A stretch of 64,000 nt of DNA from positions 1-64,000 of the forward strand of contig NZ_JASHJC010000001.1 in assembly GCF_030733385.1 (NCBI RefSeq), read 5' to 3'. Origin of the DNA: Roseovarius sp. MMSF_3359. GTDB taxonomy: Bacteria; Pseudomonadota; Alphaproteobacteria; Rhodobacterales; Rhodobacteraceae. Under the pieces are notes generated by a model, which worked only from the letters and a program-made list of their open reading frames with translations, did not search any database and had not been told where the DNA came from. Shown here in pieces: positions 1-8,856 of this stretch. Within the stretch, counting starts at the first letter, position 1; each line of letters begins with the position of its first letter. The position numbers and the translations under genes are program-made.

Positions 1-44
1 CCCCCTTCCGCCACGGGGCCGGGGCGCATGAGTGAGACGCGGGT

Positions 45-461
45 CTAATTCACAAAGTCGAATTCCAGTTCGATATTGCGAAGTTCCGCAACAAGGTCGG
101 CCTCGTCCTCCGGTGACAGGCCGTCGCGTTGGGCCGGTTCAGGCCCGTCCGCAAAGAGGTTCTCGCGGTCGCCTTCGCCTTCGAAGTAGCGCATCACCTG
201 TTCATAGGCGCGCCGTTCGAGGCGTCGGATCTTGTGGATTTCGCTAAAGCCGGGATCGGTTTGAAAGCAGACATACTCCACCAGCTTGCTGCGCAGGCGC
301 TGATCCGCGAGGGCTGTGTCGTGCAGGGTGAATTCGACCAACACGGCACCGCTCAGGAGGCGGCCCTTGTTGGCGCTCCAATGGTGCAGAATTTGCGCGC
401 TGTGGCATTCGATATGCATATCGCCGGAACCCCGCGGATGATGGTCAACCTGTTTGCGCAT
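45..461 (-). CDS. Conserved-looking hypothetical protein, 138 aa
   Basis: I do not recognise a family. The reading frame has strongly GC-rich third codon positions, typical of real genes here, and ends in TAG. The protein is hydrophilic, with a His/Cys-containing N-terminus, an Arg/Glu-rich middle (around HKIRRLERRAYEQVMRYFEG) and an acidic C-terminus ending in EFDFVN. There is no signal peptide or membrane segment. An internal ATG at 419 would give a 124-aa product and is an equally possible start. It is divergent from the formate dehydrogenase gene, so the roughly 260 bp between them should hold both promoters. Confidence 0.6.
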   Translation of the reverse strand: MRKQVDHHPRGSGDMHIECHSAQILHHWSANKGRLLSGAVLVEFTLHDTALADQRLRSKLVEYVCFQTDPGFSEIHKIRRLERRAYEQVMRYFEGEGDRENLFADGPEPAQRDGLSPEDEADLVAELRNIELEFDFVN

Positions 462-720
462 TCAGTATCAACTACTCAACCTAAAAGAGAATCTCTTGAT
501 TCGCTAGAGTGCGTTGAATCCGTTAACGAAATCCAGCCCGTTGCCGTTAGGTCAGCGAATATCTGCCGGGTGTCGGCGGCAGATCGCCAACGTAGAAAAA
601 CAGGTCGTCGCGGCGATCACTTGTCGCGGCATGGCGCAAAACAAATGGGAGGTGTCGGGATTTGCAGACTCCCTTTTTGCCGGGCATGATTTAAGATGGC
701 TCGAACGAGGAGTAAGGCGC

Positions 721-3486
721 ATGTCCGAGACGATCAAATTCACCCTGGATGGCAAGGAAGTCGAGGCCGAAGCCGGTCAGACGATCTGGGAAGTGGCGCA
801 TGGGCGTGGGTTGGTCATTCCGCATCTCTGTCATAAACCTGCGCCGGGCTATCGTCCTGATGGCAACTGTCGCGCCTGCATGGTCGAGGTTGAGGGCGAG
901 CGCACCTTGGTTGCCTCCTGCATTCGCGAGGCCGCGGACGGCATGGTGGTGACCACGAACTCGACCCGCGCCGAATCCGCCCGCAAGATGGTGGTCGAAA
1001 TGCTCCTGGCCGATCAGCCAGAGCGCGACCAATCGCACGACAAGTCGAGCCACCTCTGGGACATGGCCGAGGCCAATGGTGTTAGCGGAAGCCGCTTTCC
1101 CAAGCTGGAAGAGGGGCGCATCCCGCTTTTGGATGACAGCCATGTGGCGATGAACGTCAATCTGGATGCGTGCATTCAATGTGGCCTCTGCGTGCGTGCT
1201 TGCCGTGAGGTGCAAGTGAATGACGTGATCGGTATGGCGGGGCGCGGCCATGACGCCTATCCGACCTTCGATTTCGCCGATCCGATGGGCGCCAGCACCT
1301 GTGTCGCCTGCGGCGAATGCGTGCAGGCCTGCCCGACGGGCGCGCTGATGCCATCGAGCGTGGTGGACGCGGGCCAGGTGGGCGACAGCAAGGATTACGA
1401 CAGTGAGGTTGACAGTGTTTGTGCCTTCTGCGGTGTCGGTTGCCAGATCAGCATCAAGGTCAAGGACGGCAAGGTGAAATATGTCGAGGGGATCAATGGC
1501 CCCGCGAACGAAGGCCGCCTGTGCGTCAAAGGGCGGTTTGGATACGATTATATCCATCACCAGCATCGCCTGACCAAGCCGCTCATTCGCCGAGAGGATG
1601 CGCCTGCCAAGGGGCTGAACGTGAGCCCTGACAACTGGCAGGAGTTTTTCCGCGAGGCGAGCTGGGACGAGGCGTTGGACTTTGCCGCCGGGGGCCTGAA
1701 GGGCCGGGGGCGTGAAGTCGCCGGGTTCGGGAGCGCCAAATGCACCAACGAAGAGGCGTATCTGTTCCAGAAATTCATCCGCCAGGGCTTTGGTCACAAT
1801 AACGTGGATCACTGCACGCGGCTTTGTCACGCGTCCTCGGTGGCGGCGCTGATTGAAAATGTCGGCTCGGGCGCGGTGACGGCCACGTTCAACGAGATCG
1901 AAAACGCCGATGTGGCGATTGTGATCGGTGCGAACCCGATCGAGAACCATCCTGTGGCGGCGACCTATTTCAAGCAGTTCACCAAGCGCGGTGGCAAGCT
2001 GATTGTGATGGACCCGCGCGGCGTGGGCCTGCGCCGGTTTGCGACCCATATGCTGCAATTCCGTCCCGGTGCGGATGTCAGCATGCTCAACGCGATCATG
2101 CACACGATCGTCGAAGAAGGTCTTTACGATCAGCAGTATATCGACGCCTATACCGAGAACTGGGAGGCGGAGAAGGCGCATCTGGCGGATTTCACGCCGG
2201 AGAAGATGGAAGAAATCTGTGGCATCCCAGCCGAGACCCTGCGCGCCGTGGCCCGTGATTTTGCCACCGCCAAGTCGGGCATGATCTTCTGGGGTATGGG
2301 CGTTTCGCAGCATATCCACGGCACGGATAATTCGCGCTGCCTGATCAGCCTTGCCTTGATGTGCGGCCATGTGGGGCGTCCAGGCACCGGGCTGCACCCC
2401 CTGCGCGGTCAGAACAATGTGCAAGGCGCATCCGATGCGGGCCTCATCCCCATGTTCCTGCCGGATTATCAGACGGTGACCGATGACGGCGTCCGCTCGG
2501 CCTTTACCGATGTCTGGAAATCCGGTGATTTCTCGAACGAGAAGGGCCTGACGGTGACCGAGATCATGGATGCGGTTCATGACGACCAGATCAAGGCGAT
2601 GTATATTCTGGGTGAAAACCCGGCCATGTCGGACCCGGATGTGGAGCATGCCCGCGATGCGTTGGCGAAACTCGATCACCTGGTGGTGCAGGACATTTTC
2701 ATTACCGAGACGGCCAACTATGCCGATGTGATCCTGCCCGCCTCGGCGCTTTATGAGAAGTCCGGTACCGTGTCGAACACCAACCGTCAGGTGCAGATGT
2801 TGCGGCCCGCCGTGGCCCCTCCGGGCGACGCGAAAGAGGATTGGCAGATCGAGGTCGAATTGGCCAAACGCTGCGGGCTCAACTGGACCTATTCGCATCC
2901 CAGCGAAGTCTTTGCCGAGATGGCGATCAACATGCGCTCACTCGACAACATCACCTGGGAGCGGCTGGAAAATACCGCCGTGACCTATCCCAGCCTCAGC
3001 CCCGAAGATCCGGGCCAGGCGGTGGTCTTCGGGGACGGCTTCCCGCGGCCCGAGGGGCGCGCGCGTTTCACCCCCGCCAATGTCATCGCGCCGGACGATA
3101 CGCCCGATGCCGAGTATCCGATGATCCTGACCACGGGACGCCAGTTGGAACATTGGCACACCGGGTCGATGACGCGCCGGGCCACCGTGCTGGATGCGGT
3201 CGAACCCGAGGCCAATTGCTCTATGCATCCGTCCACCCTGCGCAAGCTGGGCGTGGAGCCGGGCGATCACGTGCGCCTGACGACCAAGCGCGGCAGCATC
3301 GTCATCATGGCGCGCGCCGACCGGGCGATTTCGCCGGACATGGTGTTCCTGCCGTTCGCCTACGTGGAGGCAGCGGCCAACATCCTGACCAACCCGGCGG
3401 TTGATCCCTATGGCAAAATCCCCGAGTTCAAGTTTTCGGCAGTTAAGGTCGAGGCAATGGAACCCGGTGCCGTGGCGGCGGAGTAA
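721..3486 (+). CDS. fdhA: Formate dehydrogenase, alpha (catalytic) subunit
   Basis: Cytoplasmic molybdenum/tungsten enzyme subunit oxidising formate to CO2, 921 aa. In order: an N-terminal 2Fe-2S ferredoxin domain (Cys near residues 37-67), two 4Fe-4S ferredoxin motifs (CIQCGLCVRAC and CVACGECVQACP, about residues 150-210), the molybdopterin-domain 4Fe-4S motif CAFCGVGC (about 235), and the bis-MGD domain to the end. The active-site segment VDHCTRLCH carries Cys, not selenocysteine. The frame stays open upstream to 514, but ATG 721 has a GAGG ribosome site just before it and begins the ferredoxin fold. No beta or gamma (NAD-binding) subunit gene and no fdhD lie within the window, which is unusual for FdsA-type enzymes. 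Confidence 0.93.
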   Translation: MSETIKFTLDGKEVEAEAGQTIWEVAHGRGLVIPHLCHKPAPGYRPDGNCRACMVEVEGERTLVASCIREAADGMVVTTNSTRAESARKMVVEMLLADQPERDQSHDKSSHLWDMAEANGVSGSRFPKLEEGRIPLLDDSHVAMNVNLDACIQCGLCVRACREVQVNDVIGMAGRGHDAYPTFDFADPMGASTCVACGECVQACPTGALMPSSVVDAGQVGDSKDYDSEVDSVCAFCGVGCQISIKVKDGKVKYVEGINGPANEGRLCVKGRFGYDYIHHQHRLTKPLIRREDAPAKGLNVSPDNWQEFFREASWDEALDFAAGGLKGRGREVAGFGSAKCTNEEAYLFQKFIRQGFGHNNVDHCTRLCHASSVAALIENVGSGAVTATFNEIENADVAIVIGANPIENHPVAATYFKQFTKRGGKLIVMDPRGVGLRRFATHMLQFRPGADVSMLNAIMHTIVEEGLYDQQYIDAYTENWEAEKAHLADFTPEKMEEICGIPAETLRAVARDFATAKSGMIFWGMGVSQHIHGTDNSRCLISLALMCGHVGRPGTGLHPLRGQNNVQGASDAGLIPMFLPDYQTVTDDGVRSAFTDVWKSGDFSNEKGLTVTEIMDAVHDDQIKAMYILGENPAMSDPDVEHARDALAKLDHLVVQDIFITETANYADVILPASALYEKSGTVSNTNRQVQMLRPAVAPPGDAKEDWQIEVELAKRCGLNWTYSHPSEVFAEMAINMRSLDNITWERLENTAVTYPSLSPEDPGQAVVFGDGFPRPEGRARFTPANVIAPDDTPDAEYPMILTTGRQLEHWHTGSMTRRATVLDAVEPEANCSMHPSTLRKLGVEPGDHVRLTTKRGSIVIMARADRAISPDMVFLPFAYVEAAANILTNPAVDPYGKIPEFKFSAVKVEAMEPGAVAAE

Positions 3487-3997
3487 GCCTCTTACATCGT
3501 TTGGGGACGTCGGAGAGGTCGCATTTTTGCTTTGCGGAAGGTGAAGATTTGCCAATGGCATAGCTCTTTTGCGCTTTCGACGGTTGTGCATGGGCCGGGT
3601 GGGACTGCCGGCCTTGAGCGCCATCGCCAGACGCCGGACAGTTGGCAACGCCACTACCGCCAACAAGTCCGATGACCTCGCCCGGGTGTCAATATTTGCA
3701 TTGAGCCCGCTGCGTGTATTCGGGTTTGCACCTCGCGCGGTTTCAAGCCCGCAGGGCGCCGCGCATCGACGGCGCGCTCCCACGCGGCGGCGATTTGGCG
3801 AGGTTCCGGCAGTATTTGAGGTTCTTCGGATGTGGCATGGATAAAGTGCATATCACATACGACAGGTCGCCACCGCGGGCGCCGTCGATGCGCCACTTCC
3901 AAGCTAAGTCAAGAATGGCCGTTCCGCCCACAAAGGCGCCGTCAGAAGGCTAACGGCGCAGGCATTTACCGACCGATGGCGGCTTGTAACCGGTCTG
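3487..3997. other. Gene-poor interval, 511 bp
   Basis: Short open frames of 60-90 codons exist on both strands, but none has a convincing ribosome site, recognisable motif or supporting context. Near its right end is the inverted repeat listed separately. I see no insertion-sequence ends and no RNA gene. It could be a decayed gene, but nothing recognisable remains. Confidence 0.5.
3936..3959 (-). terminator. Possible terminator of the DUF1835 operon
   Basis: Perfect 7-bp inverted repeat GCGCCGT/ACGGCGC with a 10-nt loop, 38 bp beyond the stop of the regulator gene. On the minus strand it is followed by a short CTTTG tail, so it is a weak factor-independent terminator candidate. Confidence 0.4.
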
Positions 3998-4306
3998 CTA
4001 CGATTTGAGAGGCATCTCATCCGCGAGATTGAGGATGTCACGCAACGCATCGAGATAGGTCTCGAAGGCGTGCAACCCGCTCTCTGAAAGCTGGTAGACG
4101 GTATGTGGCCGTGCGTCCAACACCATCCGGCTGTGAAGATATCCGGCCGAGCTCAGTTTCCGCAAATGCGCATCCAGGTTTCCATCTGTAATCGCAAGCG
4201 AGGACTTCAGCTGCGAAAAGCTCGGCTCACCAACATAGAGCAACATCGCGATACGGGTGCGTACCTGTTGGTGAAACATGGGGTCAAGTTTGGGCAGCTC
4301 ACGCAT
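3998..4306 (-). CDS. Winged-helix transcriptional regulator (ArsR/MarR-like)
   Basis: 102-aa DNA-binding protein. It begins MRELPKLDPMFHQQVRTRIA, then a winged helix-turn-helix of the type that keeps a single such domain (around LKSSLAITDGNLDAHLRKL, residues 35-55), a wing ending in HTVYQLSESG, and a C-terminal helix probably for dimerisation. The frame extends 30 codons upstream, but the start at 4306 sits 2 bp after the stop of the DUF1835 gene and matches the family's usual length of about 100 aa. It is the second gene of a two-gene operon and the obvious candidate to bind the twin palindromes in that operon's promoter. Confidence 0.8.
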   Translation of the reverse strand: MRELPKLDPMFHQQVRTRIAMLLYVGEPSFSQLKSSLAITDGNLDAHLRKLSSAGYLHSRMVLDARPHTVYQLSESGLHAFETYLDALRDILNLADEMPLKS

Positions 4307-4308
4307 GT

Positions 4309-5313
4309 CTAGAACGCCCGGAGAACGGGTTCTTGCGTCTCCGGATCCCAGGCCCAGGAGCTTTGGCCAGATTGAATATGCACACCGCCAAGCCACTCAT
4401 CCCGCGCGATTTCGCCAGTGGCATCGACTTTGCCAGACCTCACCTCCTGGCCGAAATCCGTCAGCATCAGCCGCTGTTGCCGGAAGACAGGCTGCTCTTC
4501 CGGCGAAGCAGGCGGGTGCCAGAACGTGCCCGGCTCGGCGGTGAGCAAACCCGCCTTGCAGAGCCTGTCGATGATCGAAAACGTGCGCCAATCACCGATG
4601 TAAAGCGCGGTCTCACGGTCCATGTTCTGCCAGAAAAGCTCAACGGGTCCGTGAACACCCCCCGCCACCAGCGAGAGTATTTGTTGCTCGGTGCGGTTCA
4701 AGCCAGTGGTCGTGAAGGGAAATTCTTCAAGATGACGCGAAAGCGCGGCTTTCAGAAAGGGCAGGGATGACAAGTCGGTGTTGATAAGGGCGCTGAGAGC
4801 CGTTGGATCATTTGACCGGAACGCGGCCCACCCCCGTTGGGCCAGTTTCAGCATGTCATCAGTGACCGCGATGCTCTGGTCCAACAGAGAGAACATCTGG
4901 GTGGGGTCAAGCTCTCCGATCCCACGAAACCGGTCCATCCCGGGGAATTGGTTAATGCAGATTATCCGTAGCTCAATGTGGGTCAATTGCGCCGCCGCGA
5001 ACCAATCCAGGAGCTGCAAAATCTGTAACTGGTCAAGCAGATCATGCTCAAACCACAGCACCACACGGTCATAGGTCGCAGCGGCCTTCAGATGGTCATC
5101 CCGCAAGCGCAGGTCTCGCTCGGCTGCGCGCGCGTCCCCTTTGGGCCCCACGAGATAGCGCGCCCGAACGGGTCGCAGCTCGTCGAGGGATAAACCGGCG
5201 GGAAAGGGGCCGTGATGCATCGGATCCCGCCATGGCAGGACATCACCCGGAACGGAACTCGCCTTGAGAATTCCTGCCGCACCGTCGCCATTTGTAATGT
5301 TGAGAATGCGCAT
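4309..5313 (-). CDS. DUF1835 domain-containing protein
   Basis: 334-aa cytoplasmic protein. The N-terminus (RILNITNGDGAAGILKAS, then a segment with PWRDPMHHGPFP and WFEHDLLDQLQ) matches my memory of DUF1835, a family without an assigned reaction. The C-terminal half carries a helical region with PEEQPVFRQQRLMLTDFG. It is the first gene of an operon with a winged-helix regulator, and its promoter contains two palindromes. Substrate and activity are unknown. The conserved Asp/His segments suggest an enzyme or nucleotide-related fold, which is inference only. Confidence 0.75.
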   Translation of the reverse strand: MRILNITNGDGAAGILKASSVPGDVLPWRDPMHHGPFPAGLSLDELRPVRARYLVGPKGDARAAERDLRLRDDHLKAAATYDRVVLWFEHDLLDQLQILQLLDWFAAAQLTHIELRIICINQFPGMDRFRGIGELDPTQMFSLLDQSIAVTDDMLKLAQRGWAAFRSNDPTALSALINTDLSSLPFLKAALSRHLEEFPFTTTGLNRTEQQILSLVAGGVHGPVELFWQNMDRETALYIGDWRTFSIIDRLCKAGLLTAEPGTFWHPPASPEEQPVFRQQRLMLTDFGQEVRSGKVDATGEIARDEWLGGVHIQSGQSSWAWDPETQEPVLRAF

Positions 5314-5334
5314 TTTTAGGCTCTGCTCCAGATG

Positions 5335-5377
5335 AACTCTGTTTTTCAGAGTTACGCTCTGTAATGCAGAGTGTCAA
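5335..5377 (-). promoter_or_regulatory. Promoter with twin CTCTG-N5-CAGAG operators
   Basis: Two palindromes share the form CTCTG-N5-CAGAG. The one at 5335-5353 has 7-bp arms (AACTCTG/CAGAGTT), and the one at 5357-5371 has 5-bp arms. Their centres are 20 bp apart, about two helical turns, so two dimers would sit on the same DNA face. On the minus strand a TTGACA -35 box (5372-5377) abuts the second palindrome, which fills the 17-bp spacer. The -10 (TAACTC, 5349-5354) is weak and overlaps the first palindrome. This arrangement suits repression of the DUF1835-regulator operon by its own regulator. Confidence 0.65.
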
Positions 5378-5448
5378 GCTAAAGCGGAATAACAGGCGGC
5401 CCACCTTCGACAACATTTTGGTTTCATCAATCGCGCATCAGCGTGGCG

Positions 5449-6150
5449 TCATCGCCAGGTGACATCCCCTAGGAAGATGTACCCCGCGCCGTATATCGTC
5501 TTGATAAGGCGAGGGTTTTTGGGATCTTCGCGGAGTTTCGTCCTGAGCCGTGAGATACGGACATCCATCGCCCGATCGAAGCTGTCCCCGGCGACGCCAC
5601 CAAGAGTTTCCTGCATAGACTGACGCGAAATCAGGCGTTTCGGTCGGTCGAGGAAGAGGCGCAAAACCTCACCCTCGGCATGGGAAAAAGGGATTTCTTC
5701 ACCCTTGTCGTCTTCCAGGACATAGCGGTCGAAATGCGCCACCCAGCCTTCGAACGCTGCGGTCTCAGCGACCTGCCGCACGGGGGTGTCGCGGCGCAGG
5801 CGGGCGCGGATACGGGCCACGACCTCGGCAGGGTCGAACGGCTTGATGATGTAGTCATCCGCGCCAAGTTCCAACCCCGTCACCCGGTCCTGCACCTGCG
5901 CCCGGCCCGAGATGATGATGACCGTGGCCCCCTGCTCCAACGCCAGCCGGTGCACCAATGTCAGCCCGTCCCGATCCGGCAGCGACAGGTCCACGAGGCA
6001 GACATCGGGCGTGACGGATTTCAACGATGCCTCGAACTCGGTCGCGCGGGCGAAGGTCAGGGTGCGAAACCCGGCCTCTTCGAGCGCATCGGCAAGCATG
6101 GTCCGGATCGCCGGTTCGTCGTCGAGGATTGTCACAAGCGGGGCGGTCAT
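5449..6150 (-). CDS. OmpR-family response regulator
   Basis: 233-aa two-component output protein. The receiver domain (residues 1-120) has the acidic pair ILDDEP, phospho-acceptor Asp in CLVDLSLPDRDG, Ser in IIISGRA, and Lys in YIIKPFDP. The C-terminal OmpR winged helix (about 140-228) ends with TIYGAGYIF. Its start shares one base with the stop of the hybrid kinase gene upstream (TGATG), so the two are translated together and very likely form a cognate pair. The input signal is unknown. Confidence 0.93.
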   Translation of the reverse strand: MTAPLVTILDDEPAIRTMLADALEEAGFRTLTFARATEFEASLKSVTPDVCLVDLSLPDRDGLTLVHRLALEQGATVIIISGRAQVQDRVTGLELGADDYIIKPFDPAEVVARIRARLRRDTPVRQVAETAAFEGWVAHFDRYVLEDDKGEEIPFSHAEGEVLRLFLDRPKRLISRQSMQETLGGVAGDSFDRAMDVRISRLRTKLREDPKNPRLIKTIYGAGYIFLGDVTWR

Positions 6151-8051
6151 CAGGAGGCTCCCTGGCTGAGAAAGGCGGTGAGCTGCGCGTCGGAGAAGGG
6201 CTTGCGCAGCACGGGTGCAAGCGACAGGGCGCGCCGGTGCAGCGGGTCATCTGGCGGCAGGGACGTCATCAGGAACGCCGGGCACCGCCCGTCTGGCAAC
6301 GCCTCGATCAGATCGAGGCCGGTTTGCTCACCTTCGAGAGTAATATCGGATAAAAGTGCCGAGATTTCAGGGAGTTCCACCAGGAGCGTCAATGCCTCTG
6401 CAACGCTCGTCGCTTCGACGACGGTGTGACCGGCCTCGCGCAGCATGTCGCGTACCGTCAGGCGCAGATCGGGGCTGTCTTCGACCAGAAGCACCATGCC
6501 GGGATGCAGTGTGGCATCCGCCGGTCGCAATGGCAATTGCAGGGCCACGCGCGCACCCTGTTCGGTATTCGACAGGTCCATCCGCCCACCGGCCATCTGG
6601 GTCATGTCATAGACCATGACCAGCCCGAGCCCCGACCCGTCATCCCCCTTGGTGGTGAAAAACGGCTCCAGTGCGCGGTCTAGTGCGCGTTCGGAGAAAC
6701 CCGGACCAGTGTCAGCCACCGAAAACTCCAGCCAGGTGTCCTGCACCGGCCGGACGCTAAGGGTGATCGTGCCGGACGGGCCGCAGGCATCCCGCGCGTT
6801 CAGCACGAGGTTCAGAAGGGAATCCTGCAACATCCCGGCATCCAGAAGATACGCGCCGGGACCGGCGAGGTTTTCGGTTTTGAACCGGACACTTTGGGGC
6901 AGGGTCGAGCGCGCCAGCGGTTCAAGATCCGACAGGAAAGCGCCGAGATCGGTCGGGACCGGATGGTGTTTGCGGTGACCGGTCATGTCGGCGATGCGGT
7001 TGAGCAGGCTGCCGCCGCGCCGTGCCGCCGACAGGGTCGCGCCGATCAACTCCTCGGCCTCGCCCGGCAGGGCCATGCGTTGCAGCTTGGATTGCATCCC
7101 AAGGATGATGGTCAGCAGGTTCGAGAAATCATGCGCCAGCCCGCTGGTCATCTGCGCGGCCAACTCGCGGCGGCGGGTCTGTTGCAGGGCGGCGCGCGTC
7201 TGCGCCTCTTCGGTGATGTCCATCGACAGGATGTAGACACCGCCTTCGGAATCGTCGGGGGTGAAGGCCGCGCGGATGCGTCGTGTGCTGGGCTGATGGG
7301 TGAATTCAAACACCGATGGCGTGCCGGCAAAGGCATCTTCGAGCCGCGTGTGGATCGATTGATACGCAGCCTCCCCCATCGCTTCCTCGACGGTCAGCCC
7401 GATGATCTCGGACTGGCTGCCCGGCATCACCGAACTCAGCCGTCGGTTGGAATAGGTATAGCGCCGGTCGGGCCCGACATGGGCGATATGGGCGGGCATC
7501 ATCTCGGTCGTCAGCCGGGTGCGGGCCTCGGAGGCGGTCAATTGTCGCTTGGCGGCTTCAAGGGCGGTGATCGTTGCCTCGAGCTGCCGGTTGGTGGTGG
7601 TCAGTTCCTCGGAATAGCCGGTCAACTGGTCGGATAGTTCTTCGGAACGCGCCCGCAACAGCGCCTCCTGCCGTTTGGCGCGGGTGATATCGGTATAGAC
7701 CGTGACCCATCCGCCTTGCGGCAGGGGTGAGCCTTCGACGCTGATCATCCGGCCATTGGCGCGAGGACGTTCCATGTAATGCGGCTCGAACGCGCGGGCC
7801 TGCTGCACCCGGGTCTGGATGAAGTGGTCGATATCGTCGATCGGGCCGTGCTCGCCCCGCTCTGCGAGGTATCGGATCGTGTCCTCGAAATCCGCCCCGG
7901 GCGTCACCAGATGATCGGGAAGGTCGAACATCTCCTGAAATCGGTGGTTGCAGACGGCGAGCTTCAGATCGCTGTCATAGATCGACAGGGCCTGCTGAAT
8001 GAGGTTCAGTCCGGCAATCATCATCTTTTGGGTGTGATCGTTCTCAGCCAT
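6150..8051 (-). CDS. Hybrid sensor histidine kinase (PAS-PAS-HK-REC)
   Basis: 633-aa protein without obvious membrane segments, so probably a cytoplasmic sensor. It has an N-terminal PAS-like domain (about 15-125), a coiled coil (126-180), a second PAS domain (175-285), the phospho-acceptor helix with His307 in GLAHDFSNLL, an ATPase domain with GSGLGL, and a C-terminal receiver with Asp in LLSDITLEG. The frame is open for 62 codons further upstream, but ATG 8051 overlaps the isomerase stop by 8 bp and begins the protein proper. The internal receiver plus a separate OmpR regulator suggests a branched phosphorelay. Confidence 0.9.
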   Translation of the reverse strand: MAENDHTQKMMIAGLNLIQQALSIYDSDLKLAVCNHRFQEMFDLPDHLVTPGADFEDTIRYLAERGEHGPIDDIDHFIQTRVQQARAFEPHYMERPRANGRMISVEGSPLPQGGWVTVYTDITRAKRQEALLRARSEELSDQLTGYSEELTTTNRQLEATITALEAAKRQLTASEARTRLTTEMMPAHIAHVGPDRRYTYSNRRLSSVMPGSQSEIIGLTVEEAMGEAAYQSIHTRLEDAFAGTPSVFEFTHQPSTRRIRAAFTPDDSEGGVYILSMDITEEAQTRAALQQTRRRELAAQMTSGLAHDFSNLLTIILGMQSKLQRMALPGEAEELIGATLSAARRGGSLLNRIADMTGHRKHHPVPTDLGAFLSDLEPLARSTLPQSVRFKTENLAGPGAYLLDAGMLQDSLLNLVLNARDACGPSGTITLSVRPVQDTWLEFSVADTGPGFSERALDRALEPFFTTKGDDGSGLGLVMVYDMTQMAGGRMDLSNTEQGARVALQLPLRPADATLHPGMVLLVEDSPDLRLTVRDMLREAGHTVVEATSVAEALTLLVELPEISALLSDITLEGEQTGLDLIEALPDGRCPAFLMTSLPPDDPLHRRALSLAPVLRKPFSDAQLTAFLSQGAS

Positions 8052-8634
8052 GCTGCACCGCCCAGTCCAGCGCCTGTTCCAGACGATCATCGCCCCAGAA
8101 AAGCTCGTCGCCCACGGTAAAGCTCGGGGCACCGAAAAGACCGCGCCTGGCGGCTTCTTCGGTGGTCTGGCGCAGGGTGTGTTTGACCGCCTCGGTCCCG
8201 GCTTGTTCCAGAATGCCAAGGGGTAGGCCCGCGGCACCGGCGCAGGCCGAGATCACATCCGGGTCGGAGATGTCGAGCTTTTCGGAGAATTCCGCCAGAT
8301 AGACATTGTGCACGAAGGCGACCATCTGCGGACCGGGGTCCGCCGCCGTCGCCACCCGCGCGGCCAGCAGCCCGTTTTGCGGAAACGGGTCGGGCTTGTG
8401 CAGCGTCAGCCCCAGCCGGCCGCATTGCCGCGCCATGTCGCGCCACATGTAATTTCCCTTGGCGGCATAGATGTTGAAAGGTGACGTATGCCACCCCTGG
8501 GCCGCAAAGATCGGACCCAGGAGGAACGGCCGCCAGCGCACCGTGACGCCCGCCTTTGCCGCGCGGGCCGGCAGGCGCATGGCGCTCAGATAGGAGTAGG
8601 TCGAGGCGAACTCGAACCAGAAGTCAATCTTCAT
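8044..8634 (-). CDS. 2-hydroxychromene-2-carboxylate isomerase-like, DsbA-fold protein
   Basis: 196-aa member of the DsbA/GST-kappa fold. The start MKIDFWFEFASTYSYLSAMR has the family's typical strand followed by the SxYSYL segment with Ser in place of the thioredoxin Cys pair. The C-terminal GLFGAPSFTVGDELFWGDDR is the conserved closing motif. Members use glutathione in aromatic degradation (isomerising 2-hydroxychromene-2-carboxylate), but the true substrate here is unknown. ATG 8634 is preferred over an upstream ATG at 8679 because the fold starts there. It is the first gene of the kinase/regulator operon, which could link the pair to aromatic or thiol metabolism. Confidence 0.88.
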   Translation of the reverse strand: MKIDFWFEFASTYSYLSAMRLPARAAKAGVTVRWRPFLLGPIFAAQGWHTSPFNIYAAKGNYMWRDMARQCGRLGLTLHKPDPFPQNGLLAARVATAADPGPQMVAFVHNVYLAEFSEKLDISDPDVISACAGAAGLPLGILEQAGTEAVKHTLRQTTEEAARRGLFGAPSFTVGDELFWGDDRLEQALDWAVQHG

Positions 8635-8856
8635 CGCGTGGCCCCTTTTGCGGGTTGACCGGCGGTTCCGTCTCTTCACGTTTCTGGCCGCAGGTGGGTG
8701 GTGTCAAGGCTTGGTCGGCCGGTGTTACAATTCGTAAGGATTGGGAAATGATCAGGTAAAAGTTGACCTCGAAAGATAATCCAACATCCTTGAGGTTCGA
8801 GAGAATCGCCTCAAGGTGGTCATCTGTCCGGAAACCGGGCACGGGAGGATTTTGAT

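Noticed and set aside
514-720. Upstream extension of the formate dehydrogenase reading frame
   Set aside because: The extra 69 residues match no part of the family and precede a proper ribosome site; ATG 721 starts the ferredoxin domain.
691-2898. Long open frame on the minus strand (735 codons) opposite formate dehydrogenase
   Set aside because: Antisense shadow of a GC-rich gene; His/Arg/Asp-rich composition and no recognisable domain.
3569-3953. Short open frames between formate dehydrogenase and the small regulator gene
   Set aside because: Overlapping frames on both strands, no ribosome sites, no family resemblance.
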